Shown here in pieces: positions 22,179 through 34,740 of a stretch of DNA of 64,000 nt (position 1 is its first letter; each line of letters starts with the position of its first letter). The notes beneath the pieces were generated by a model. That model was given only the letters and a program-made list of their open reading frames with translations, searched no databases and was not told the DNA's origin. The stretch comes from Owenia fusiformis (Eukaryota; Annelida; Polychaeta; Sabellida; Oweniidae). Location: NCBI GenBank assembly GCA_903813345.2, contig CAIIXF020000010.1:15127181-15191180 (forward strand), written 5' to 3'. Position numbers and translations under genes: made by a program.

Positions 22179-25100
22179 TCAAGGAAGTAGTCTGTTATAA
22201 TCAGAAACCAGAGAAGATTTCTTTACAGCATCCCAAGTCCTCGCAGCATAATGAAACCTGAAGTTTGAACAATATAGAAATGTAAATAAAAGATTTGGAA
22301 ATTACAGAAACAAAATGGTAGTTTTTGAAGACCAGGGATTGTAATACTGGGAATAGGTAAAACATTGACATGAACTAGTTGTATAATGTTAATGACTTAA
22401 TTACACAATAACTACATGCTTAATCTTGGCTTATATTGCACTTCATAATAATCAAATGTATGGGCATTGATTAAATAAGGGGGCACTGCTGTACTGCCTG
22501 ACATTAAAATTAAAAAAAACACAAAAAAACTGCAAGTCTTTCTTAAAATCTTTATAAAATGATTTTCATAAATACAAAACCTTTGAGGTCTTTATGTCAA
22601 GTCGTACTTTACCAGTAATGAAACCATTGCGACATCTTTTTGTCCACATTAAAGCTATTTTCTAAATGAAATGTCAGTCTTGTCATGGTCCTGTAACTCT
22701 ACAATAAGTGACATCTAACAAATGACACTCAAGTTAATCTGTCCAGGATGAATCATTAACAGGTTCCATTTTTCAATTCTTACCAGTTTTTCTCTGAGAG
22801 TGTTGTATGGGTGAGAAGATGCCTGGGTAGTGCATAAATTTGTTTCCTCAGAGATTTAACAAGGAATTCAAAGCTTGGGTATCCTCTGTACTCTGGTAGC
22901 AGTGTCAGAATACCTTCTGGAAATACCAACAACAAAAAACAACTTATACCACGATTGGGAGTGCTGGATTATCTCTAATAATGTATTTTACAATAATTTC
23001 ATGGTTCACCGATTCTGCATATTATTTGAATTTGTGATACATGATTGATTTACATTCATTTGATTTCAATAAATCATTAGAGTAGGAACCTAAAGCTCTT
23101 TAATATTTGTCAGATTATTGATTTTTTGATAAAAAGCACTTTTTGCATAAATTATTCTAATTAGTTGATTAATTACATAACAATTTAAAATTAAAATATC
23201 TTTTCATCAAAATTATATAATAACTTTATCTTACATGAATAGCTCAAAATATTTTAAGAAATATCAAAAATAATTTTAAAATAGCTAGAAAACTTTTAAT
23301 GTGAAATCAAACAAAACACCATATATATTGATTATGCTTGTATATTTAGGGTTCCCTACACCAATGTTACATTCAACCGTCCTTATCTTGGGTTGCGCAC
23401 TTATTCAATGAGCGTCTAGCGAGGATAAGTCTGCTGACACCACAAAGATAAACAAACCATCCCGCTTGGCAGGAAACTGCTAGGTAGGGGTAATTTTTGG
23501 ACCCTTCAGGAATTGGGTATAGTAAATGTAACTCTTTGAGAGACATAATTGAGAGACATAATTACACTTCAACTATTTTCAGCTATGCAGGTTACACTCT
23601 CTATCCAAAGGCTTCATGCAAGAATTGCTATTTCAATCAAAAGAATTATCATATTCTCTATACTGAGCCACAGTGCGATTTTCAAATTGAAATTTAAAAG
23701 GTATTGAGAGATTCCAATAAGTGCACATACACAAAATTTAGAAAAAAATATCACCAATAATCATTTTAGTTGTTAAAAATTGCTTGTGCTCTCATTGGAA
23801 CTGCGCACTCATTGGAACTGTGCACCCATTAGAGAGAATATAGTACATACCTTTGTCAGTGTCTTCAGACATTGTTGGTAGAAGAAACATGTTGACATCA
23901 GTGTCTATTGTCTCATTGCTCAACCCTGGCATTAGGTTGCCATTAGCCATAGTTATTGGACCTGTAATATAAATATGGGGGAATGGCCTATACTGTACTA
24001 GTAATAATTAGTTCAGATTGAAATGTAATATTCATATATGGGGGACTATGAGACAATTCTAAACAAGGCATTAACATGCGAATGTCACCACCTACCATTT
24101 TTTACAGACGCTGCACACCAACCACCAACCCCCAAACACAAAAAAGTTGGAGATTATAACAATAGAGATGTTTGTATTAATTAAAAATCAATGAAATGCA
24201 GATCTGATTGAACTAATGGTTCATTATATCATTTGAATTGAACCCACACCCCCATCTGACAGGCTTATATGTATACATACCTTTATATTTGAGTTTAGAC
24301 TGGCTGAAGACTGTTGAGATGGTACGCTGCATCACTCTGTAATTCTCTACACTAAAGTCTTCCCTACATGCCTTGTTCAAAATAAAGCCTACAATTACAT
24401 GATAAATGTATTTGCAGCAAAGGTGTATCATGTGTATTATGAGGTGTACATTTTCGAAGTTTTTAAACTTTCTCCTAAGCACCAAAAATGTGGTTCACTG
24501 CTCAGTTTTATTTTCCTATTGATATACAATCATTGCATGTTCTGTTCTGTTTGGCCCTTTAAGTATTGCATAATTTTTGTTACATTCAAATTAACAAAGT
24601 TCAGTTATTTCTTTATGAAATGTCATTTTTAGACTATTGGACAAGGACAAAAAATAAATGTTCAGTGAATTCAAAAATGTTAACTCGCAGATGAAGCAGT
24701 TTTCATATTGAACGTCTATTTTTATATGACCCATGCATTATAATAGCTTCTACTTCAAAGAGGCCTTGTACCTTATAGCTCATATATTTGCCAGGGGAGT
24801 TTATACACCAATGTACTTTATTTTTGGGCCTTATATACCTCATTCATAGGGGCCTTTAGTTTTGATTGAGAACCTTCTATATAGTCATGGTAATTACCTA
24901 TATAGGGGTAGTATTCTGGGGCATCATCTTGCACAGAGCTGCCTTCATGACTAGGGGAAGGGGTGGGTGGCTTCAACATCTCAGCTGTTTGGATAAGCCT
25001 GAAAACAGGTTCAAGATGAGGGAGATACCACTGTGCCATCTATTAAACTTTGTCTATTTAAGTTAAAGTTGTAGATAATGAAATATATGTCTGTTCAACT

Positions 25101-28100
25101 TTTGTGAAAATTACAAAAAAAACTGTCTGAGTACAAAACTTTTTTTCTCACAGAATTTTTAATTATTTGTTTTTTGTGGTGCAGATAACTAGTATGGGTG
25201 AAGCAAGCTGTTTGTTAGAAGAATAGTACTTTATTTACATGTCTATTGTCTAGTATATGTGTACCTTAGTAGGTTTGTGTCGGTGAACCAGTCTTGCACT
25301 ACAAGTACTGCATTGCACACTGTCAACATGAATGTCAGAAGCTGTAGGGACTGAAACATCAAGAATTAATAATATTTACAATTTATCCAAATAAAAAGTA
25401 AGATAAAAATTTTTTTTTCAATCACAGTTAATAGTGATCAACATTACATTATTTCAATTCTAAATGTCATAGAGGGTTAAAAAGCTTGAGAAAAAATTGA
25501 AATAAGTTGCTTATAAGACCGTATTAGTGTGACTGTCACAGTACATGTATATGTATGTGAACTAGGCTAGTATTTTATTACAATCATCTGACTATATATT
25601 CATATTGCAATTGCATTTTTTCAAACATACTGTCAATAAACATTTTTATTTCAACATTATCGCATCTTTAGATGGTATAATAAGAGAGATGAAGTGAGAA
25701 GGTATTCATGTTCTAGTGAATGCAGGTCTGTAGCCAGGGGGGTTGGTTCAGGGCGTTCGGGCACCCCCCCAGGCCAAAATTGTGCAATATTTGAATCCCC
25801 CTGGAATTTTCTAATAAGTGGACCCCCCCCCCCCTGGCAACCTGCAATACTTCCTATTCCATGCAAGATTATAACTTGATTAAATAAAAACACAAAGTTC
25901 CTTACCTGCATTTCAACACAATTCTCTGCACATGTGAATTCAGTGGGATATTTCTTGTCTCTGTGGATCATGTGATCTAGAACTGATGCACTCAACATGG
26001 CCTGGATAAAACAAAAGAAATATTATTTCTACACGTCTTATTTGCGGCAAACTAACTCAGGTTTAATATCAGTAAACACGAGGGTTACACTAACATGAGA
26101 AATAAGGGCATATTTGATATCAAAATGCCATCAAGAGTGTATCTTATTTCATTTTTGCTATTCATCTGTTTAAAAAACATGCAAGAAAAAAAATAATATT
26201 CACTTTTCATAAGTTTCACTAGTTGCCCTTTCACAGTCCAATTTTTGCTATTCATCTGTTTAAAAAACATGCAAGAAAAAAAATAATATTCACTTTTCAT
26301 AAGTTTCACTAGTTGCCCTTTCACAGTCCAAGTTGGTTTCTTGCACATCTTTTCTTGGAACAGGACAAAAGATAAAACATATCTTATCTATTATGTAAGT
26401 TAGATAAAATACAGAGGGAGGTCAAAATAAATATAATCTTATTGATTTTTCTTTGACTAACCTGTGAATCCAGAAAGATAACCCTCTCATCAGTAACATA
26501 GATGTCTATCCCTATTGTCTGATGAGCACACACCTCTCTCACTTCCTGGCTCTGGGGCTTGAACGGATACAACCTACAAGTGCATTTAACCCTTAATGGA
26601 CAAAATATGACTTTCTACAACTCTTGAGTCTCAGACCTCTAACTATGACTACGCCCCCTTAACATTCAGATTTGTTTTTCATTCATTCATAGTTTGCGCA
26701 TGCGAAGTAAAAATCTTCAAATTTTGACTTTGTTTTGACAAGTGTTTTCAAGTATTTTATGCTGATTTTTGGAAATAAGTCAGTCCCTTAAGGATTAAAC
26801 CAGAACATGAATATGAAATAGAAAACGCCTATAATTTCAGCTAGACACATCTTTATTTCCAAACATTTTGATGTGGAAAATTGAGAACATTTTACCAAGT
26901 ACGAATGGGCATGATTCAGGCAATATCATCATTATAACAGCTGGCAAAATTGTGAGTTGGTCAATTTATCAAAAAGACTATTAAAATCAGAAGTAATGGC
27001 ATGTTAGCCTGAGACAATCGTTATTTTACAAAACAACCATGGTATTTTGTAACAGATCTGGTATTTATTGTTGTCAAACTTTGTGGTTTGTTAGTCCAAG
27101 AAGAAGACATGGATAAAGCCATACCTTGAAGATGAAGTTACAGTTGCTCCAGCTAGTAATGATGCAATAGTTGACTTTCCACTGCCCTGTAGTCCAACAA
27201 ATCCAATGACCAGGAAGTTGGAGTTATCAAGCAGGGTCTAAGAGGGATAAAAACAATAGCTGTTTATTAATACTTTATCAATAGTTTAGTTTAGTTTAGT
27301 TTATTTATTTATTTATAGTGGTCAGTCTTACCATTCAATTATAAAATATAAAAACTTAATTACCCAGCCCACCTTGGGCTTATTAACCACTGTTAACAAT
27401 AAAAAAAATACAAAATTAATACGCGAAAATCAATATCACAGGTTGTAAATGAATTGCCTTCTCCGCACAAAAGCCATCTTAATAAATTTAACAATTTTAC
27501 AGGTATGTTCCCTAAAAAGAAATTCAATTTTGCTACCTTCATTATCCAAATCTTTAAAATCTACCTCATCAAAATATGTTTTTCTCAGATCACCATATTT
27601 ATTGCAATGGAATAAAAAATGTATTTCTGTTTCAACTGAGTTACCGTTACATAATGTACATAATCTTATAAATAAAAACAAAAACTGAAAAATAGACTGT
27701 CATGATGCTGGACTGTCAATTGACTCCAAAATTGACTTCAAATCCATATCTTATCATGTTGGTATCTTCTTCTGCAATAGCTTTTTTTGGTAAAAATACA
27801 TGTAATCAAAGATTATTGATCCTTAGAATAGAAGAGAAAGAATGTAAAACGTAATGATTACAAGCCAAAGACTGGGAAACGATTTAATCTTGTCCAATCA
27901 ACTTACTTCCATTGCAAATTCTGACCACTGAAAAGCCTCATCTACCAGTTTCATGCTTTTGCCTTTGTCTGAGCTTGTCCCAAGCACTGTGGGGTTCACT
28001 GCAGTTGAGTGGGCTGAAATAAAACAGTGTAGGATGAATAATTATTGGTGCCAGTGTATCGGTTATTGCTGACTTTAAAGAGATCTTTTGAAAGTCCATG

Positions 28101-31087
28101 GAATATACTATTAAGCCTATCAATTAATATTTCACATTTTGTCAAAAATGATAATTTGTGATAAATCCTTTGAGTAATGCAGCAATGAGTTGCAGTAGCA
28201 ATATTTTAGTAATGAGGTTGCGAGTGCTTTGAAGTCAAAGAATATCATCTGGTTAGTTATTTACAAATGGCTACAAAATTGTGACAACACTGATCACCAA
28301 ACACCAGTCAGAAATATCTGTAGACTTCTAGATTGTAATACTAAAGTTTAATATCCTCACCTTCTGATGGTGCATTTGATAAAGAGCCCCTAGACTGTAG
28401 ATGATAAGAAGGTGTGGATGGTGGAGTTTCTGACGGTAAATCCCTAACAGGAATCCCAGGTATATTCTGATTTCTCCCAGCAGGAGACATCTGACGTGAT
28501 TCATCACGAGGCTCTCGACTCTTCAACATAATGATTGGTTTAGATTCAGTGCCCCGGGATCCTGCCCCTGGAGACGCCATTGGGCTATCATCTGGTGTCC
28601 TGTCATTGCGATCTGTATGAGGCTTTGTCAGTATAGTAGGGGGCTTTGTGACTGTTGGTGTGTCTGACTTTTCTCGAACTTCAAGTTCCTTAAAATATAG
28701 GTAACATGTCTATAAAAACTTGTGTACCACATTCATTTGAATTTTTTGGATTGCTTGTCGTTTGGCTAACAAAATGTGTAGCCTCTTGTATTTTGATGCT
28801 TCTCTGACATATTGCTTTCAAAAATTGCTTTAAAAAAATTGGTATGGCTAATATACGGGCTGATTATACAACTACTTTATCTAAAATATACAAATTTTGT
28901 TCAAGGGTTCTCACTAGGCTTTTTGACTCAGAAGATTCTCCGGATTCAAAATGTCTTTAGACCCTCTTGCTCCAGAGTCTATCTTTTCAGGAGTCTAAAG
29001 TTTTATCCAGAGTCCAATTTTACCTTTTTTTGGATGTTGGCACTTTGATTGCTTATATCTCATGTTTGACAAATTGATAGACATCTTCTCTGCCTTCTAA
29101 TTTTGGCACAGTAAAAACTTACCAATAAATCATTGAAAATGTTCTTCTATAATCTACAACATTGACTTGCATTATTAAGCACTAAAACGAGCAACACTTT
29201 TGCACAAAAATTCCCCATCACTATTTATTGAAACTTCAAAAGCATGATTGGATTACTGATCTATCAGAAAAATTTTCAGTGTTGATAGGTTATACCTATC
29301 AAAAGGTATACACTCAAGGGAGGGTTATTCATACAAAAGTCAGTAGAGTATGAGAGGTATAACTGTGTTCAATGGAGACAGATATTTACAAGTGAGAAAT
29401 GTTCACTAAGACAGATTTTACTGTATTATTCAAGGGTAGAGTCTGAGTGCATTATCAATATGGAACATTGACATTAAAGAATGTATGATTTCAAGATTTC
29501 AAAACACAAGTAGTTGTGTGGATGCTTTGAAAAATCAACCTCACATTTATGCCTGGGGTTCACTGTAAATAAACCTTGATAGGGATCCTCAGCACATGGG
29601 GTACCTTTTTTGACATTTGGTGACAATGGAGCCAAATTTTAGGATCTGGTATGAGAATGCACCCACATTATGGCTTTTGAGGTATGACAATGGTCAGATT
29701 TTTTCACTTTATGGTACGAGAATCAATGGTTGTAGAAAATATGTTACCTCACACTTGTGGTATGTCATTGGTCTTGTAGTTGCACATATCTTTAATATCA
29801 GGTTGTTTTGGAACGTTTTCCTCAAAGATCACCTTTTTCTTGGGACCTTCTTCAATTAATCATTAGCTTTTTTTCCGGGGAAAAATCTACTTTGGCATTG
29901 GTACTATGTTTTGACATTTGGTTATGGCATTATTCTTATATTTGGACATTTGGTATGGCTTTTGGGCATTACATTGGTTGGTATAGGAACACATCCAAAT
30001 TTGACAAATTGGTATAGGATTAGGAATATATTGATATCTTAGGGTTCGGGCTAGGACTAGCCTTGTAGAAGGCTTTAGCATTTGTTGATTTTTAAAATTT
30101 GGATATATTTTTCCAAATGTAAAGGCTTTACATTTGGAAACAAATATCCAAATTTTAAAAATCAACAAATGCTAAAGCCTTCTACAAGGCTAGGCTAGGA
30201 CCCCCACCAAATTTTGTAAAGTGAACCCTGGGGCATTTATGCCAAGTAATACAGTGAGGCACAAAAATAAAACTCAACGTTCACAAGTTGTCACAATGAG
30301 CTTATTTCCAAGTTTCGTGTCTCAAACTCTCCCAAGCGGTAGAAAAATAATTCCCGTTCACTAAAGTAGCACAATAAATGAATCCAAAGCTTCATACCTG
30401 CAAATAATGGATAAATCCCTACCAAATCGAATGAATGTTTTCATGAATCGCCGTGTTTGTTATCCAAGGACGGTTGACTCCCAGAATGCAACATCAGTTA
30501 ACCGTATTTACTCATGACAGGTTTCAAAATGGCGGAACAGCATTTTGAAAGCTGGCACGTGTCATGTTGCATTCTGGGAGCCAATCCTCCGTTCCGGCGC
30601 AATCGGGCGACAAAATCACCTCAACATTTGAAGAGTCGGCATAACATGTGAATATCCAATTCAACTTTTGAAGTTCTTATTTGTCATGAGGGACACAAAT
30701 TCCACTATATTTGGACTTACTAAGACGGAGAAAATAGAGCACTGAATACACTGAGGTACGAATTTATTACATGTGCGACAGCATGTAATTTTCATAGCTT
30801 TTGCAATTCTTTATGATCCCCACTGTAAAAGGTTATTTCCAAAGAAAAAAATCCAGTCAAATCATAACATAGACGATTAGAGAGTGATGCACAATATAAT
30901 TCAAGGCCAAAGCTTCCACCAGCTTTACTCTAAACCTATAATATCGTGAGAATAGAATAAATAGTAAAATACTAAAAACATTTTTCAAACAGTATTCAGT
31001 TGGGCGATAATAGGTGAACTTTACCTTTCTCCCTCCTCTGCGTCTGCGTCGCCTACCAGATCGATCCCGGTCTCCACTTTCAGACAT
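22179..31087 (-). CDS. SMG9: SMG9, nonsense-mediated mRNA decay factor, 12 exons
   Basis: Exons in transcript order: 31087-31025, 28688-28361, 28013-27907, 27237-27125, 26573-26462, 26001-25906, 25350-25265, 24998-24898, 24388-24281, 23961-23851, 22916-22784, 22257-22179. They join in phase to 478 residues (human SMG9 is about 520). The N-terminus is MSESGDRDRSGRRRRRRGGR and a disordered Pro/Ser-rich region follows. The GTPase-like domain starts with P-loop GLQGSGKS in exon 4, then ERVIFLDSQ, VVQDWFTD, and AEMLKPPTPSPSHE in exon 8. The C-terminus ends FHYAARTWDAVKKSS...YNRLLP. SMG9 forms a complex with SMG8 that regulates the SMG1 kinase, which phosphorylates UPF1. Several introns carry repeats, described separately. 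Identification is very secure; exon edges are by eye. Confidence 0.95.
24070..24165. repeat. Dispersed 'atgtcaccacc' repeat, SMG9 intron 9
   Basis: 'gcattaacatgcgaatgtcaccaccta' followed by 'aaaaaagttggagattataa'. It matches the copy at 11010-11140 and, in the other orientation, segments at 47845-47965, 55580-55690 and 57390-57450. Confidence 0.6.
26151..26330. repeat. Perfect 90-bp direct duplication in SMG9 intron 5
   Basis: The 90 bases from 26151 recur, as far as I can see identically, from 26241. The exactness suggests a recent duplication or an assembly artefact. Because 90 is divisible by three, a spurious minus-strand frame stays open across it. Confidence 0.9.
27283..27690 (-). mobile_element. 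5'-truncated non-LTR retrotransposon, 3' end
   Basis: On the minus strand, 27681-27436 encodes the C-terminal tail of a LINE reverse transcriptase. The key motif is CTLCNGNSVETEIHFLFHC, a CCHC-like knuckle with 'HFLFHC', followed by a Tyr/Leu-Arg stretch typical of this end. The 3' side ends in (TAAA)/(TAAAC) microsatellite near 27283-27315, the usual tail of such elements. It lies in intron 3 of SMG9 on the same strand. Most of the element is missing. Confidence 0.75.
29560..30230. repeat. Interspersed repeat copy 1 in SMG9 intron 1
   Basis: 'ggttcactgta...aataaaccttga...gggatcctc...gcacatggggtacc' and the following 450 bp match 52465-52945 in HAUS5 intron 10. The family is marked by many 'catttggtatggc' steps and ends near 'cccccaccaaattttgta'. 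This copy is interrupted by the palindrome at 30057-30193. Confidence 0.75.
30057..30193. mobile_element. 137-bp near-perfect palindrome with 7-bp target duplication
   Basis: Left end CTAGCCTTGTAGAAGGCTTT and right end AAAGCCTTCTACAAGGCTAG are exact reverse complements. The pairing continues to the centre with only a small interruption (ggatatattttt versus aaacaaatatcc). The insertion is flanked by GCTAGGA on both sides (30050-30056 and 30194-30200). The related repeat at about 52910 has a single 'gcctagga' at that point, showing the empty site. It is a tiny non-autonomous DNA element inserted recently. Confidence 0.85.
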
Positions 31088-31620
31088 GAGGTGGCTCTGA
31101 TTTGTGTTTTGAAAATGAATAGTGCTCTTCTTTATTTGATTTAATGAATAACTGAGGAAAATCAGGGAAAATAAAGTCGATTTTAGTCCTGACTCTTCTG
31201 TGAGGAGGTTCTGCGCATGCGTATTAGTAAGAGCGGAAATTTTAACTTTCCAAAAATGCAAAATCAAAGAGTGTAAAATATGTACAAAATCAACTGATCA
31301 AGGTCCAAAATCATATATCCGAGCAGAAATCTAGAATGCGACAACGTCAGATCAACTAAGTTAGTCAAGATCAGTCATCTGCAATTTAGTAAGTATTTTT
31401 ACCACGGACATCTAGACTAATACGTTCTTCGAACGGGAATGATATCAAGAATTTGAAATCCCAGAATCTCGTTTCGCCAGAACATTCTCTCTGACTGTGA
31501 TTTTTACAACTGCTGTCATTCTCATCTGTTTTTTTTCATTTTCAACGTTCTCAGTCACAGGGATTGAGTCACTATGGCCTCTCTCCAGACTATTTTACCC
31601 TAATGTAATGCAGAATAAAG
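31088..31620. promoter_or_regulatory. SMG9 upstream region with NRF1-type site
   Basis: TGCGCATGCG at 31212-31221, about 125 bp upstream of the SMG9 start codon, fits the NRF1 consensus common in housekeeping promoters. No TATA box is apparent. The rest of the stretch to 31620 has no supported gene. Confidence 0.4.
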
Positions 31621-31856
31621 AGAAGGGTGACTGACTCCCTGTGTTTTCAGTTCAGTTATTTTTCTCTTGCTACTGTCGGTTACATGTTAAAAAAGCAAGA
31701 ACTTAACTTCGACATTTACATGTATAAGTGTTACCCGCCGATGAATGGGACCCTCACATGCTACCAAATGGTAGTAAACGAACTCCAGTGTAACTACATC
31801 AGCTTATCTTTCCGTCCGATCAACAATAAGTACAGTTATACAAGAAACGAACTGAA

Positions 31857-32070
31857 AATATTCCCAAAAATGTTCAGATTTGCTCTCATTTCCGGAAGTT
31901 AGGATACGTTTTATTACCGAACATGTGTGAAAATGAAATGTTTGTTTGATGCAGTTTATTTAGCTCTCGTAAAATGAACGAACAAACATTCTATTTTCAC
32001 ACATGTTCGGTAATATAGCGTATCATAACTTCCGGAAATGACAAGCCACTCGGAACATTTTTGGAAATAT
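31857..32070. repeat. Inverted repeat (hairpin) with CATTTCCGGAAGTT arms
   Basis: The left arm CATTTCCGGAAGTTAGGATA continues through 'ttattaccgaacatgtgtgaaaat' to about 31950. The right arm from about 31980 is its reverse complement, ending AACTTCCGGAAATG with weaker pairing to 'gaacattttt'. Probable MITE. Confidence 0.75.
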
Positions 32071-32453
32071 TATTAGTTTGTTTACATTTCTTGTATAACC
32101 TAACTAGGTCTAATGTTGTTGGACTACAAGACCCCCAGAGTTTGGGGAATCTGTGTGAGGTTCCTTAAACTTGGTACGGTTTTTCACATATGTGCAAAAG
32201 TGAATCTTCTTCATTCCCATGATTCGAATTGATTTTCTGGGACTGGTTCAATTTTAATTTGTACTGCAAACATCCATAAATTTGGGGCCAGTTGATACTC
32301 TGTCCTAACACTTCATTTGGAGGCAGGAGTATTGGATTTACACTAAACGCAAATGTTCCCATGAATAAGGTGCATAATGGGTAGAGACTGCTGTTAAATA
32401 ATGAACATTAGTTACACCTATTAAAAATATATGTATTATTGCACAATAGTCTA

Positions 32454-34125
32454 CACGGGGGATAAGCAAAACGAGGGCGAAGCCACGGACTGCGACTCGC
32501 GTAATTCAAAACGAGGTTACAACGCATTATAGCTGAACAATGGCGGTAAGTCCAAACTTAATTTGGAAGGCATGTTAGGATTTGGGGTAGATTATTGGTT
32601 TGGATATTCTACAGAATAGCTAGTATGTTCCAGTCGGTGATCAACATATTCATACTCCACCTGCAATGGCATTCTTGGTGCTCGGCTGTCCAATAGTTTA
32701 GCATGAACACAAATGAATTCGAAATCTGCCACAAAAAATGTAATTTTGTCAATATTTGTCCCTAATATACCGATTTAAACAAAGGAATCAGAAATGACAT
32801 CGAATTAATATAATTATTCATGTTCTGTTGTTACAATTACATCTTCGTGTGATATTTGGTAAGCGGAAAACGTACAATTACATAGAAAATTGGAATTTAT
32901 GATAGTCGCAGTCCATCCATCTGCCCAACGCAGTCCGCGACTCAGTGTTGCTTTATATCTGGAGCTGAACGCAATCACAGCCAAAGGTAGATAGCACATG
33001 TGTGTACAGGTGTGGCCGAAATGGAGCAACTTTGGACAAAATTGAATATAAAGGGCTATTTTAATAGACCTACGTACATCGTGTCTCAATCCATTCTGCA
33101 AATATATACAAGCTGTCAAATACAGCTGAAATCATGAATTTATGGTAGCTAGCAATATTGATGGACTGTTGGAAAGATCATCCAAAATTACATTAACTCA
33201 CCAACTCTCCAATTATTTGATATTTTCCTGATATCTTAAATACTAGTTAATGTACCCTTCCCCAGCAGAAAACTTTTATTGCATCATCAAAAAGTTAATT
33301 GTTTCGCATTTCTACTTCTTATAAAAAGTCTCACCACTATCCAATTATCTATATATTTAACCCTATCCACAAATTGGTTTGTAATAAACATATTACGTTG
33401 TCATCTTGCGCTCGACTGTTCTGCCAAATACGCTATTGAATTGCCATATTTCTAGGTCTTAAACGATACAATATAGCAATTTGGGACATTGATTCAGGTA
33501 ATAGATATATGTTAATCAACGTAACTTTGAATGATAATCTGGATGCTGACTTTCTTTTCCTGAAACAATAATAGCGTAGGAATATAGTTTACACTATCTT
33601 ATTTATTTCGTGTTCGCGGCTGGACTGCGTTGCTTAGAATATCAATGGAGGCTGTGTTGCGTTGTTGAAATAGCTTTGTTTACTGGACTGCGTCCACTAT
33701 GAATGCGCAGTTTGAATCTAATTTTCTCCTCATGAACACATTCTTTTATCAAATCATTTTCACGAATTATACTCGGAGCCTCAACTAACCTTTAGATATC
33801 AGAAACGTGTTCAAACTCCTTTCAAATGTATAGTAAATTAAATAATATGCACATATTTTACAGGTAAAATCAGAACTTTGCTACTGTTTTAGCTTGATCT
33901 GGACAACTGCTTATTTTATTATCTACAGACCAACAGTAGATACAGAGTAATATTTTGGTCACCGATTAGACACTACGATAGCATTTAAAATACCTGGATT
34001 TCTCTATTTTGTCGGAAGAAGCAGAAGGCACTGCCGGATGTCCCTCAATTTTGGCGCTGGGCTGCGGTGTAAGGTTACGCGAGTCGCAGTCCGTGGCTTC
34101 GCCCTCGTTTTGCTTATCCCCCGTG
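32454..34125. mobile_element. 1.67-kb TIR DNA transposon, non-autonomous, CAC...GTG ends
   Basis: The left terminus CACGGGGGATAAGCAAAACG continues identically for about 50 bp ('agggcgaagccacggactgcgactcgcgtaa') in the reverse complement of the right terminus. Both ends are flanked by GTCTA (32449-32453 and 34126-34130), a 5-bp target duplication. No transposase frame is visible inside. The 8-mer GGACTGCG or its complement occurs in both TIRs and four more times inside (32907, 32929, 33622, 33685). Termini beginning CAC with a 5-bp duplication are shared with Transib/ProtoRAG elements, but the family is not proved. Confidence 0.88.
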
Positions 34126-34199
34126 GTCTATAGATTTCTTATTTTTCAGGTTCAATTGCCTGCCTTTGAAGCAATTTAACAAACTGTAGTTATTTAGTA

Positions 34200-34740
34200 A
34201 TTGATTGTGCATGCTTTTATAAATAATTTCGGCTTTGTATAAAAAACCTCCTACCTCAAAACAACCTACCCAACTATGTGGAACATGATACAGTCATTGA
34301 AGGGTTCAATTTTAAAGATTATTAAATCTCAAAATAGCTCAAATTATTAACATTTCTACAATTCCGGCTTTATTTTTGACTAGACAGATCCATAAATAAA
34401 GGCATATGGATGCATTTTAATGTGTTTTTGACCCGAGGGCGCCTCAAAGGAATAAATAACTAACGACCGCGAGCATAGGTCTAACAAGCCGGATAAAGAA
34501 ATTGAAAGAAAGTGTGCTAATTTCGATGCCCCGAGTGGGAATCGAAACCCAGCTGGGATGTAGTAGCAACTTGCTATCAAGGGTCGTTACAAATGCATCT
34601 ATAATTCATCATAAACTAAGATTTAATAAACTAAAATCTTTAAAATTGAACCCTTCAAAGACTGTATATGTCCCACGTACGTGGGTAGGTGAGTATGAGG
34701 GAGGAGGTTTTTTATACAAACCCATAATTTCAACTACTAC
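34200..34740. mobile_element. Foldback element with about 100-bp inverted ends
   Basis: The left arm 'tttgtataaaaaacctcctacctc...attgaagggttcaattttaaagatt' near 34233-34330 pairs with the right arm near 34620-34722. The interior contains 'gggaatcgaaaccca', which resembles a tRNA T-arm in reverse but lacks the rest of a tRNA. It lies directly after the TIR transposon. Confidence 0.7.

Noticed and set aside
30857-31267. 136-codon minus frame at the SMG9 start as a longer first exon
   Set aside because: It only overlaps SMG9 exon 1. The consensus donor at 31024 cuts it after 21 codons, and the remaining frame upstream and downstream is not conserved with SMG9.
32814-33119. 101-codon minus frame inside the TIR transposon as a transposase
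   Set aside because: No DDE/DDD motif or DNA-binding domain is recognisable, and the frame is short with no similar neighbours.
34515-34600. tRNA-like T-arm 'gggaatcgaaaccca'
   Set aside because: No D-arm or A-box at the right distance; it lies inside a foldback element.
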